Shown: one piece after another, positions 19,043 to 26,613 of the stretch
Layout: every line of letters starts with the position of its first letter
How positions within the stretch are numbered: position 1 is the stretch's first letter
Made by a program: the position numbers and the translations under genes
Origin: Pseudomonadales bacterium
GTDB taxonomy: Bacteria > Pseudomonadota > Gammaproteobacteria > Pseudomonadales > Pseudohongiellaceae
Direction: 5' to 3'
Assembly (NCBI GenBank): GCA_024234395.1
Contig: JACKOH010000001.1
Location: 825,001-889,000, forward strand
DNA length: 64,000 nucleotides
Notes under the pieces: model-generated
Told to the model about the DNA's origin: nothing
What the model saw: only the letters and a program-made list of their open reading frames with translations
Database searches by the model: none

Positions 19043-19930
19043 GTGGAGATGACACAACCGCACAGCAGATTTTCGCAGCTGCTGGATGTTTACAACGGCT
19101 ATCCGCTGGCACTGATTGCCGCGCTGTTACTGCATTTTCTGGTCCTGGCAGCGCTGGTGGTTTCCGGATTCACCGATCCGCCGTTGAATCCGGAGATTGT
19201 TCAGCCGTCGATACGTGCCTTCACCATCGACGAGAATCCCCAGCTACGCAACGAGCGCGAGGCGAAACAGCGTCAGGCGGCCGCTGATGCCGCTGCCGCA
19301 GAACGAAGGCGCCAACAGGAACGTGAACGCCAGCGCGCCGAAGACGCTGCTGCCGCGGAACGGCAGCGGCAGCAGGAACTGGATCAGCAGCGCGCAGAAC
19401 AGGCCGCGGCCGAGGAACGTCGCCGGCAGGCGGAACTGGACCGGCAGCGACAGGAACAGGCGGCCGCGGAGGAACGGCGGCGCCAGCAGGAGCTGGACAG
19501 ACAGCGCCAGGAACAGGCAGAGGCTGAGCAACGCCGGCGAGAGGCAGAGCTGGCACAACAGCGTGCCGAGCAGGAAGCGGCCAGAGAGGCCGCAGCTGCG
19601 GCTGCGGCGGAAGTGGCCAGGACCGAACAGCAGATGGTGATGGCCTACACCGGCGTGATCCATGATCTGATCCGGCAGAACTGGTCGCGCCCACCCAGCG
19701 CCCGAAACGGAATGACTGCCGTGTTTCGGATTCAGATGGTCCCCACCGGCGATATCCTCGATGTCGAACTGGTCCAGTCCAGTGGCGACTTTGCGTTTGA
19801 TCGTGCGGCGGAATCCGCGATCTATCGGGTCGGCAGGTTCCAGGAGTTACAGGGCATGCCGATTAATCTATTTAATGAAAATTTCAGGAGTCTGTTGCTT
19901 ACCTTCAGACCCGAGGACTTGTTGAACTGA
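19043..19930 (+). CDS. tolA: TolA, periplasm-spanning coupling protein
   Basis: About 295 residues. I chose the GTG at 19043, about 7 nt after GGGAGAG; an ATG two codons later (19049) is the alternative. One N-terminal membrane helix (LALIAALLLHFLVLAALVVSG) is followed by a long Q/R/E/A-rich coiled coil containing five 19-residue repeats, then the globular C-terminal domain (YTGVIHDLIRQNWSRPPSA... through SGDFAFDRAAESAIYRVGRF) that contacts Pal and TolB. Its stop shares a base with the tolB start. Confidence 0.93.
   Translation: MEMTQPHSRFSQLLDVYNGYPLALIAALLLHFLVLAALVVSGFTDPPLNPEIVQPSIRAFTIDENPQLRNEREAKQRQAAADAAAAERRRQQERERQRAEDAAAAERQRQQELDQQRAEQAAAEERRRQAELDRQRQEQAAAEERRRQQELDRQRQEQAEAEQRRREAELAQQRAEQEAAREAAAAAAAEVARTEQQMVMAYTGVIHDLIRQNWSRPPSARNGMTAVFRIQMVPTGDILDVELVQSSGDFAFDRAAESAIYRVGRFQELQGMPINLFNENFRSLLLTFRPEDLLN
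19301..19585 (+). repeat. 57-bp in-frame repeats of the TolA coiled coil, five copies
   Basis: Five consecutive 57-bp (19-residue) units start at 19301, 19358, 19415, 19472 and 19529. Each follows the pattern ERRRQ.ELDRQR.EQAAAE; copies 3 and 4 are the most alike. Nineteen residues is not a multiple of seven, so the heptad phase shifts between units, with the four-alanine stretches as flexible points. Confidence 0.85.
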
Positions 19931-21240
19931 TGATGAAAACCACACTGTTAGCGGTAATCCTGCTTTGCTGCAGCCAACTGGCGCTGGCCGAGCTGAACAT
20001 TCAGATCACCCAGGGCGTGGACAACCCGATACCCATTGCGGTAGTGCCGTTCGCCTGGGAGGGCACCGGCGTGCTGTCCGAGGACATCGCCGAAGTGGTA
20101 TCGAATGACCTGCAACAGGTAGGGGAGTTTCTGCCCCTGTCTCGTTCCAATATGCTCAGCCTGCCCAAGCAGGAAAGCGAAGTGTACTTCCGCGACTGGC
20201 GAATCCTGGCTCAGGACTACCTGCTGGTGGGCACCATAAGCCGGGCGCCATCCAGTCAGCTGGTGCAGGTGCAGTATGAATTTTTTGATGTTAACCGGGA
20301 GCTGAAACTGGCCGGGGAAATTCTCACCGGCAGCGTGGCCCAGGTCCGCGATATCGCCCACGAAATCAGCAATGTGGTATTCGAGGCGGTGACCGGGATT
20401 CGCGGTGCCTTCACCACCCAGATTCTCTACGTGGTGGCTGAGAACAGAGCACCGGGTATTACGCAGTTCCGACTCGAAAAATCAGACTACGACGGGCGTC
20501 GGGCCCAGGTGCTGCTGGAGTCCAGTGAGCCAATCATGTCGCCCAGCTGGTCCCCGGATGGCCGTCAGGTCGCCTACGTCTCTTTCGAAACCGATCTGCC
20601 GCGGATCTACATTCAGACCATTGCCACCGGCGAGCGACGCCAGATCACCAACTACCCGAACATCAACAGTTCGCCGGTCTGGTCACCGGACGGCAGCAAG
20701 CTGGCCATGGTGTTATCCAAGGACGGCAGCCCGGATATCTATGTACAGGATCTGCGCACCAACGTGCTGACCCGGGTCACCGATCATCCGGCCGTGGAGA
20801 CCGAGCCCAGCTGGACCAATGACGGCCGCTCGCTGGTGTTCATGTCGGACCGTACCGGCCAGCCGCAGATTTACCAGATCGAACTGGGTGCCGATTCCTG
20901 GGATGTGGAACGACTCACGTATGACTGTTTTTACTGTGCCAAGGGGAAATTCCTTCCGGACGGCGTCAACCTGGTTCACGTGCGCCGCCAGACCCGCCAG
21001 AGCAACACCTACAGTATTGCCATTCTCAATATCGAAACGCTGCGGGTAATCACGCTGACCAATACCAGTCTCGATGAATCACCGAGTGTCGCTCCGAACG
21101 GCAGCATGATCATTTATGCCACCAAGGTGAATGGACGAGGGGTGCTGGATGCGGTCTCCATTGACGGACAAGTGAAGTTCCGTTTACCATCCACAACGGG
21201 AGACGTGCGGGAACCTGCATGGTCTCCTTTCTTTAATTAG
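19930..21240 (+). CDS. tolB: Tol-Pal system beta-propeller protein TolB
   Basis: 436 residues with a signal peptide (MMKTTLLAVILLCCSQLALA, cleavage before ELNIQITQ). The N-terminal domain (PIPIAVVPFAWEG, VVSNDLQQVGEFLPLSR) is followed by a six-bladed propeller with repeated S.SWSPDGRQVAYVS-like blades (SPSWSPDGRQ, SSPVWSPDGSK, TEPSWTNDGRS). TolB shuttles between Pal and TolA in the periplasm. Two adjacent ATGs are possible starts (19930 or 19933). Confidence 0.96.
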   Translation: MMKTTLLAVILLCCSQLALAELNIQITQGVDNPIPIAVVPFAWEGTGVLSEDIAEVVSNDLQQVGEFLPLSRSNMLSLPKQESEVYFRDWRILAQDYLLVGTISRAPSSQLVQVQYEFFDVNRELKLAGEILTGSVAQVRDIAHEISNVVFEAVTGIRGAFTTQILYVVAENRAPGITQFRLEKSDYDGRRAQVLLESSEPIMSPSWSPDGRQVAYVSFETDLPRIYIQTIATGERRQITNYPNINSSPVWSPDGSKLAMVLSKDGSPDIYVQDLRTNVLTRVTDHPAVETEPSWTNDGRSLVFMSDRTGQPQIYQIELGADSWDVERLTYDCFYCAKGKFLPDGVNLVHVRRQTRQSNTYSIAILNIETLRVITLTNTSLDESPSVAPNGSMIIYATKVNGRGVLDAVSIDGQVKFRLPSTTGDVREPAWSPFFN

Positions 21241-21337
21241 CGCCCTTGAAATCAGCAGCAGGGAAACGCTTAAAGGACCAGTCTGAAGCACTAATCAAGA
21301 ATCAAGCAGAAACGTGAGTCTTTGGAGGACTTAATCA

Positions 21338-21862
21338 GTGGGAAAGCAAACTTCAAGTATTGTTAAAATCGGTTTACTGGCTTCGTTGCTGGTACTGGGT
21401 GCCTGCCGCTCATCCGGCGATATGGACGAAGGGGATAACGGAGACATGACCGATACCCGTCCTGCCGCTACCACTGGTACCGGGTCTGCGCCTACCCGGT
21501 TGAGTGCCGAGGAAATGGCCAGGGAAGAAGCATTGCGAACCCGGGTTTTCTACTTTGACTTCGATGTTTCGGAATTCCGTCCTGCCGATCGCGAAACCCT
21601 GACTTACCATGCCCGCGACCTGGCCAATAATCCCAACAAGCGCATTCGCCTGGAAGGCCATGCCGATGAGCGCGGAACGCGCGAGTACAACCTGGCACTG
21701 GGTGAAAGACGGGCCAACGGCATCCGCGATTATCTGATCGTCAACGGCGCGTCCCGCTCCCAGATCGAAACCGTCAGCTATGGCGAAGAACGACCGGCAC
21801 GCAGCGGCACCACCGAAGAAGCCTATCAGCTTAACCGGCGGGTAGAGATCGTCGAACGCTAG
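21338..21862 (+). CDS. pal: peptidoglycan-associated lipoprotein Pal
   Basis: 174 residues from a GTG with GGAGG upstream. The signal ends in the lipobox LVLGAC, so Cys23 is lipidated and the protein anchored in the outer membrane. A short acidic linker leads to an OmpA-like domain (FYFDFDVSEFRPADRETL and GHADERGTREYNLALGERRA) that binds diaminopimelate in peptidoglycan. Partner of TolA and TolB. Confidence 0.96.
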   Translation: MGKQTSSIVKIGLLASLLVLGACRSSGDMDEGDNGDMTDTRPAATTGTGSAPTRLSAEEMAREEALRTRVFYFDFDVSEFRPADRETLTYHARDLANNPNKRIRLEGHADERGTREYNLALGERRANGIRDYLIVNGASRSQIETVSYGEERPARSGTTEEAYQLNRRVEIVER

Positions 21863-21880
21863 TATCGCCGAAGATTTTAA

Positions 21881-21910
21881 GAGTTACCGAGATTTATCGA
21901 GAGTTATCGA
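21881..21910 (+). repeat. 10-nt tandem repeat, three copies, before cpoB
   Basis: Three adjacent decamers, gagttaccga, gatttatcga and gagttatcga, fill the spacer between pal and cpoB, ending 8 nt before the cpoB start codon. The ribosome-binding site of cpoB would lie at or just after the last copy. Confidence 0.75.
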
Positions 21911-21918
21911 GTGAAGTA

Positions 21919-22860
21919 ATGAAGATTCTGTACCCAGCAGTCCTGCCAGCTCTGATCCGATTGTCAATGGTTGCCGGGCTCGGCGCGGTGAGCGTCGGCG
22001 CATCCGGGCAGGCTGGCAGCAACGACGCCATGGTGTTGCTGCTGGAGCAGAATCGCAATCTTCAAACCGAGGTACAGGCGCTACGGGGCCTGGTGGAAGA
22101 ACAGGGTTACGAGATCCGCAGGTTGCAGAGAGAGTCTCTGGACCGTTATACGGATACCGATAACCGGCTTCGCAGCCTGGAACAGGCGTTGGCCAATGGC
22201 ACGGTCCCGGAGAGCCTGAGTGGCGCCGGGACCGGTGCAGACCTGCCCACCCGGGCGCTGCCTGCCGATGGCGGACAGACGGCCGCAGGTGGACCGGTCA
22301 GCCAGGATGATTTATCCACGGCGTCCGCCGCCACTGCCACTCCGGCGTCTCCGCGTGGTCTCATTACCGGGGCCGGAACCGCAACCGACCAGGGCCAGGA
22401 GCCGGTCAGCACTCCAGATCGTCAGCCGCGCAGTAGCATTGCTACCCGCAGCGCCAATTCGCGACCAGGACTGGAACCGGCCGTGCTCACCGAGCAACAG
22501 CTCTATCAGATGGCCTATGATTCAGCGATCAACAGCCAGTTTGAGCGCGCAATAGCGGAATTCGATCAATATCTGGGGATCTATCCCCAGGGGCGATTCA
22601 CCACCAATGCTCACTACTGGAAAGGACAGTCTTATCTGTATCTGTCCCGTTACGACGAGGCTATCGCCGAGTACGAGATTATCCTCAACCAGTACCCTGG
22701 CGACGCCAAAGTACCCGATGCCATGTACGGGCAGGCAGTCGCTCTGGAAGGTATGGGGGATACTCAGAGAGCTCGGCGTCTGCTGCAACAGATCATGCGC
22801 AGTTATCCGAACACCGGAGTCGCCAATCTGGCAGATACGCGGCTGCGCTCTCTTAACTGA
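21919..22860 (+). CDS. cpoB: CpoB (YbgF), Tol-Pal associated TPR protein
   Basis: 313 residues with an N-terminal signal peptide. Residues 35-95 form the trimerising coiled coil (AMVLLLEQNRNLQTEVQALRG onward), then about 90 residues of disordered linker rich in A, T, G and P, then TPR repeats (LYQMAYDSAINSQFERAIAE, YLSRYDEAIAEYEIILNQYP). CpoB links Tol-Pal to the PBP1B/LpoB cell-wall synthesis machinery in E. coli. Last gene of the tol cluster; the linker is longer than in E. coli. Confidence 0.93.
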   Translation: MKILYPAVLPALIRLSMVAGLGAVSVGASGQAGSNDAMVLLLEQNRNLQTEVQALRGLVEEQGYEIRRLQRESLDRYTDTDNRLRSLEQALANGTVPESLSGAGTGADLPTRALPADGGQTAAGGPVSQDDLSTASAATATPASPRGLITGAGTATDQGQEPVSTPDRQPRSSIATRSANSRPGLEPAVLTEQQLYQMAYDSAINSQFERAIAEFDQYLGIYPQGRFTTNAHYWKGQSYLYLSRYDEAIAEYEIILNQYPGDAKVPDAMYGQAVALEGMGDTQRARRLLQQIMRSYPNTGVANLADTRLRSLN

Positions 22861-22919
22861 TTCCCGCACCGGCGCTGTTTGACTAGAACGCCAGTGGTTG
22901 CCATGGCTACTGACTCCCC

Positions 22920-23570
22920 ATGATTTCCAGCAGTTTGCGGATTACCGAAATATTCCACTCGTTACAGGGGGAGACCAGTACCGCGGGTCGTCCTACGGTG
23001 TTCGTGCGCCTGACCGGCTGCCCCTTGCGCTGCACCTACTGTGATTCAGCCTATGCCTTCAGTGGCGGCGAGACACTGGCGCTGAGCCAGATCCTGGCCG
23101 AAGTTAATAGTTACCACTGTCGTTACGTCACCGTTACCGGTGGTGAACCTCTGGCCCAGCCGGAATGCCTGTCACTGCTCAGGGAATTGTGCGACCACGG
23201 CTACCGGGTCAACCTGGAGACGGGCGGAGCGCTTTCCACTGCCAAGGTCGACTCCCGCGTCATAGTGACTCTGGATCTGAAGACGCCGGCATCGGGTGAA
23301 TCCCATCGTAATCTGGAAGAGAATATCGGCTTTCTCAAACCGGTCGACGAGGTCAAGTTCGTCATTTGCGATGAGCAGGACTATCTGTGGGCGCGCGCCA
23401 GGATTCAGCAATACGATCTGCTCGAGCGGGTCGGCGAGGTTCTGCTCTCGCCGGCCCATGAGCAGCTGCCAGCCAGGCAGCTGGCCGAATGGATTCTGCG
23501 GGACGGTCTGGCGGTGAGGATGCAGTTGCAGTTACATAAGTTAATCTGGGGCGACCTGCCGGGACACTGA
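22920..23570 (+). CDS. queE: 7-carboxy-7-deazaguanine synthase
   Basis: 216-residue radical SAM enzyme of preQ0/queuosine synthesis. The iron-sulfur cysteines are in GCPLRCTYCDSAYAF (C-x3-C-x2-C, about residue 33). YVTVTGGEPLAQ is the glycine-rich SAM-site segment, and LETGGALS follows the family pattern. It is followed by queC after 2 nt, so the two consecutive pathway steps are coupled. Confidence 0.95.
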   Translation: MISSSLRITEIFHSLQGETSTAGRPTVFVRLTGCPLRCTYCDSAYAFSGGETLALSQILAEVNSYHCRYVTVTGGEPLAQPECLSLLRELCDHGYRVNLETGGALSTAKVDSRVIVTLDLKTPASGESHRNLEENIGFLKPVDEVKFVICDEQDYLWARARIQQYDLLERVGEVLLSPAHEQLPARQLAEWILRDGLAVRMQLQLHKLIWGDLPGH

Positions 23571-23572
23571 CC

Positions 23573-24280
23573 ATGATAACACCCACAGCCGAACCGGTGA
23601 AGCGGGCAGTTGTCCTGCTGTCAGGGGGAGTGGATTCCTCCACCTGTCTGGCCATCGCCAGGGATCAGGGTTATCACTGTCTGGCCCTGAGTTTCGATTA
23701 CGGGCAGCGCGCAGTCAGCGAACTGGCCGCGGCGCGGCGGGTTGCCGAAGCGCTGAAAGTTCGGGAACATCGGGTCATCAGATTGGATATCGGTGCCCTG
23801 GGTGGATCGGCGCTCACTGACAGCAGCCTCGCAGTGCCTGAAGAGGAAACCAGCGGCATCCCCATCACTTACGTACCGGCTCGAAATACCATATTCCTGT
23901 CCTATGGACTGGCATTGGCCGAGGTGGCGGAGGCGCAGGCGCTTTTTATCGGAGTGAACGCCCTCGACTACTCCGGCTACCCCGATTGCCGGCCGGAATT
24001 CATCAGGGCTTTTGAAGCGATGGCCAATCTGGCCACCCGTGCCGCAGTGGAGGGCAGGGCGCTGGCTATCGAGACTCCACTGATCGCTCTTCGCAAGGCG
24101 GAAATACTGACAATCGGCACCGCCCTGGGACTGGATTACGGACTCACCGTGTCCTGTTACCAGGCCGATGAGCAGGGCCGCGCCTGCGGCCGCTGCGACA
24201 GCTGCCGATTTCGTCGCAAAGGTTTTATCGACGCCGGCCTGGACGATCCCACCCGCTATCAGGAGCAGGGTTCTGCATGA
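23573..24280 (+). CDS. queC: 7-cyano-7-deazaguanine synthase
   Basis: 235 residues. The N-terminal PP-loop is VVLLSGGVDSSTCLA; FDYGQRAVSELAAARRVAE and YVPARNTIFLSYGLA are family blocks; the zinc cysteines are in the C-terminal CYQADEQGRACGRCDSCRFR. It converts CDG to preQ0 with ATP and ammonia. Directly after queE and upstream of tRNA-Lys. Confidence 0.96.
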   Translation: MITPTAEPVKRAVVLLSGGVDSSTCLAIARDQGYHCLALSFDYGQRAVSELAAARRVAEALKVREHRVIRLDIGALGGSALTDSSLAVPEEETSGIPITYVPARNTIFLSYGLALAEVAEAQALFIGVNALDYSGYPDCRPEFIRAFEAMANLATRAAVEGRALAIETPLIALRKAEILTIGTALGLDYGLTVSCYQADEQGRACGRCDSCRFRRKGFIDAGLDDPTRYQEQGSA

Positions 24281-24338
24281 TCGAACCCGGGTTACTCAGA
24301 CAAAATTCCGATCCACCTGAATTGCCTGCACAGACTAC

Positions 24339-24366
24339 TTGAGTTTTTCTGATTTGATAGTACTAT
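24339..24366 (+). promoter_or_regulatory. candidate promoter of tRNA-Lys
   Basis: TTGAGT at 24339-24344 and TACTAT at 24361-24366 are separated by 16 nt, followed by a GC-rich discriminator (accgccc) of the kind found at stringently controlled tRNA promoters. Transcription would start a few bases before the mature tRNA 5' end. Confidence 0.5.
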
Positions 24367-24379
24367 ACCGCCCTTTCCC

Positions 24380-24454
24380 GGGTCGTTAGCTCAGTGGTAG
24401 AGCAGTTGGCTTTTAACCAATTGGTCGATGGTTCGAATCCATCACGACCCACCA
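24380..24454 (+). tRNA. tRNA-Lys (anticodon TTT)
   Basis: Complete cloverleaf: acceptor GGGTCGT pairing with ACGACCC, anticodon loop CTTTTAA on stem GTTGG/CCAAT giving anticodon TTT, T-loop GTTCGAATC, discriminator A and encoded CCA. The sequence is very close to E. coli tRNA-Lys. It closes the conserved tol-que block; downstream gene content is accessory. Confidence 0.97.
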
Positions 24455-24640
24455 GTTTCCTCAATTTGCCCGGTATTGCGCTATCTCACTGAGCTGTGAG
24501 AGCTTACAGCGGCAATACGATTCTGCTTGGAATCGCACTCACCAGCACTTTTATTTGATGGTTTTCCTGTGAGGAAAAATTAGAGGATTCTGATCAGGAT
24601 TCTCATCAAAGATCGGTGATGATCCAGTCATGAAACCATA

Positions 24641-25039
24641 CTACCACTGGGTAGAACAGTCAGGTTTTGCTGCCGATCGATGCACATTGCTTACGCAGAT
24701 ATCAACCAGGTCCCGGGTCATGCCGGCGCGGGACGAACTCTCGAAGCAGAAATGGATATTGTAAAGATCCCTGAAGGCGAGCTCTACCACTCTCTCGGTT
24801 AGTTGTTGCTCCTGGTCCTGATCCATCCGGTAGCTGATCAGGGTAACTGCAAACGCCCGGATTCGGGCCGTCTCCAGTTCGACAACAGCGGCTGCCGGTA
24901 CCTCAATTAATGTGACGAATTCTTCACCGGCCTTTATGTGCCCCCGGGGCTGCCACTTCCGGGGACCCTGTAAGACGGGTCTTGCGCCTGCCGCAAGGTC
25001 GGTGCAGGTGAACAGTTCACTGCAGGTTTGAACGTTCAT
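24641..25039 (-). CDS. unrecognised 132-residue protein
   Basis: I do not recognise the family. The ATG at 25039 has GGGAG about 10 nt upstream, a good bacterial start, and the product is mixed alpha/beta with no signal peptide or membrane helix. Segments such as GEEFVTLIEVPAAAVVELET and ERVVELAFRDLYNIHFCFE look like a folded domain, not a random frame. It is the first gene after tRNA-Lys, opposite in strand to its neighbours. A 7-bp hairpin (24562-24578, TTTTCCT/AGGAAAA) and two copies of AGGATTCT(G/C)ATC (24584-24607) lie just beyond its 3' end. The longer open frame up to 25228 has no supporting start site. Confidence 0.5.
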   Translation of the reverse strand: MNVQTCSELFTCTDLAAGARPVLQGPRKWQPRGHIKAGEEFVTLIEVPAAAVVELETARIRAFAVTLISYRMDQDQEQQLTERVVELAFRDLYNIHFCFESSSRAGMTRDLVDICVSNVHRSAAKPDCSTQW

Positions 25040-25847
25040 TGCGTTGGATCTCCCGGTATTTCGCCATCTTGATTCGAAGTGCCTGGTCGGGTTTCTACCT
25101 GTCTGATCGTGGTGACGCCGGGTTTCCAAATGGGTGATATGGGCTCTGTTTGCTTCCTTAACGGGCTGCGTATCGCTGAAATTTTTCACAAACTTGTTAC
25201 TGGTTTCCGGGTTTGGTTCTCTATCCATAAGCCGGGCAGATCAGAAACCGGGTCAGGGACGAAGGGCAACATCGGGGCACGGCTTACAACCGCCGGCGGA
25301 ACCTTACCAGAGATTGAGTCACCAGCGAACTGCGATGCTGCCGGGACGCGCTCATCATTCGTGATTTCGAGATAAAAGGGTCTTAAGTCTGCCAGATTAC
25401 CAGGCCTATGGAATCTCCAGGTTCGGGCATGTTTACTGATTTTTGGGAGTGATCCACAAGGGATTACTCAAGACTAAGAACGGTGATCTGGTTCACAAAT
25501 TAACGGTTCGGCATTGACCCCACATATATTGTGGGGCAGCATCGCGCCATGTGAGGCCGAAAACTTCTTTGGCAGATCAGTTGTGATCGGCTTGATTGCA
25601 GACAAGCCGGACTGGCACTGGGGTAAGCGCTGTTACCACGTATTCTCAGCCTGGTGTCTGAGTATTGGGTGATCTGAAAGTGGCAAGCCAACCTGGCAGC
25701 CCGGATCATTCGCGGCTTGATTGGCGATTACATTCCTTCAGTGGGTGTGATTGCTGACCCCAGGGCAGAAATACCTGGCCAGAACAGCAATGCGGAAACC
25801 TGCGCCGGATTCGCTGATTCAGTTGCATTTTCCAGTTAGGAGCCAAT
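25040..25847. other. 800-nt region without a convincing gene, containing two hairpins
   Basis: Several short open frames cross this region on both strands, but none has a ribosome site together with a plausible product. Two perfect small hairpins are present: CCCCACA/TGTGGGG with a 5-nt loop at 25518-25536 and CGGCTTG/CAAGCCG with an 8-nt loop at 25588-25609. The region is AT-richer than the core genes. It could be decayed DNA or hold an untranslated RNA; the sequence alone does not decide. Confidence 0.5.
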
Positions 25848-26201
25848 ATGGAAAGCCGCAGCGAAGATAGAATTGAGAGCAAGCTTAACATCTCAGTTCA
25901 TGTCCATCTTTGTGAAGATAAGCCTGAGCTCGTTGGAACAACCTTTCATTGCGAAGCGTGCGATATTTCACCACATGGGATGAGATTTATTTCCGAGTTG
26001 GGTTTGCCACCCGGAACTCTGGTCAATGTCACCATCGGTGTTGAAACTCCAGATACAAACTTTCTACTCTTCAGTGAAGTCTGTTGGGAATTTGAAAGTG
26101 ACGGCAAACTGATGAAGGGCGTAAGATTTCTGGAAGCTGAACACACCGATCTGAGACGCTGGTTATATTCGTTTGATACAATCGTCAGTCGCGCGGCCTG
26201 A
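25848..26201 (+). CDS. PilZ-domain protein, probable cyclic-di-GMP binder
   Basis: 117 residues forming a single PilZ domain. Both ligand motifs are intact: RxxxR at Arg4/Arg8 (RSEDR) and DxSxxG at Asp39-Ser41-Gly44 (DISPHG). No other domain, so it is a stand-alone c-di-GMP effector whose output partner is not visible. GGAG precedes the ATG by about 7 nt. Its codons are clearly AT-richer than those of the flanking core genes, suggesting acquisition from elsewhere (inference). It stands alone between gene-poor stretches. Confidence 0.85.
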   Translation: MESRSEDRIESKLNISVHVHLCEDKPELVGTTFHCEACDISPHGMRFISELGLPPGTLVNVTIGVETPDTNFLLFSEVCWEFESDGKLMKGVRFLEAEHTDLRRWLYSFDTIVSRAA

Positions 26202-26613
26202 AAGTTTCCGAAAATCGCTGCGATCTCAGCCTTCCCGGGGCCATCGTGGTCAGGGCTTGCATCCTGATGCAGCGCAAGCAACTGAATAACAGGCTGCCTT
26301 CATTTTCTCACCTTCGACTTCGCCGCACACTGAACCGGTTGCTTGCCGGCCGTTATCACTCGTGCATTCATCGCCCTGATCATGACTCCAGTTGCCAGTG
26401 ACCGGAACGCTTTACCGGTTGTGCTGCTTCCAGTTCGGTGAGCCGCTGAATAAGCTGTCGTTCCAGGGCCACTTTCTGTAATCCGCGTATCAGCCTGTTC
26501 AGGAATTTCGTATTATGACCTGTTGATACCGCCAACACCCACTCCACCCGATACGGGGCTTGGCGGGATCTCTGAGATTCTGAAATTCTGATATCCAGTG
26601 GAGCCACGCACTC
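26202..26613. other. 412-nt intergenic stretch upstream of the glucan phosphorylase
   Basis: I see no gene. It should contain the promoter of the phosphorylase-phosphoketolase unit, but no clear -35/-10 pair stands out. Open frames on the minus strand here are continuations of the antisense of the phosphorylase. Confidence 0.5.

Noticed and set aside
18009..19112. Long minus-strand open frame (367 codons) across tolQ, tolR and the start of tolA
   Set aside because: It is the antisense of well-identified Tol genes, has no ribosome site, and its residues (many H, Q, R) look like reverse-strand composition.
25079..25375. Plus-strand open frame in the gene-poor region
   Set aside because: No ribosome site, no family resemblance, and it overlaps the better-supported minus-strand orphan gene's upstream region.
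24455..25847. Integrated mobile element with duplicated tRNA-Lys 3' end
   Set aside because: I looked for a second copy of the tRNA 3' sequence and for an integrase and found neither in the window.
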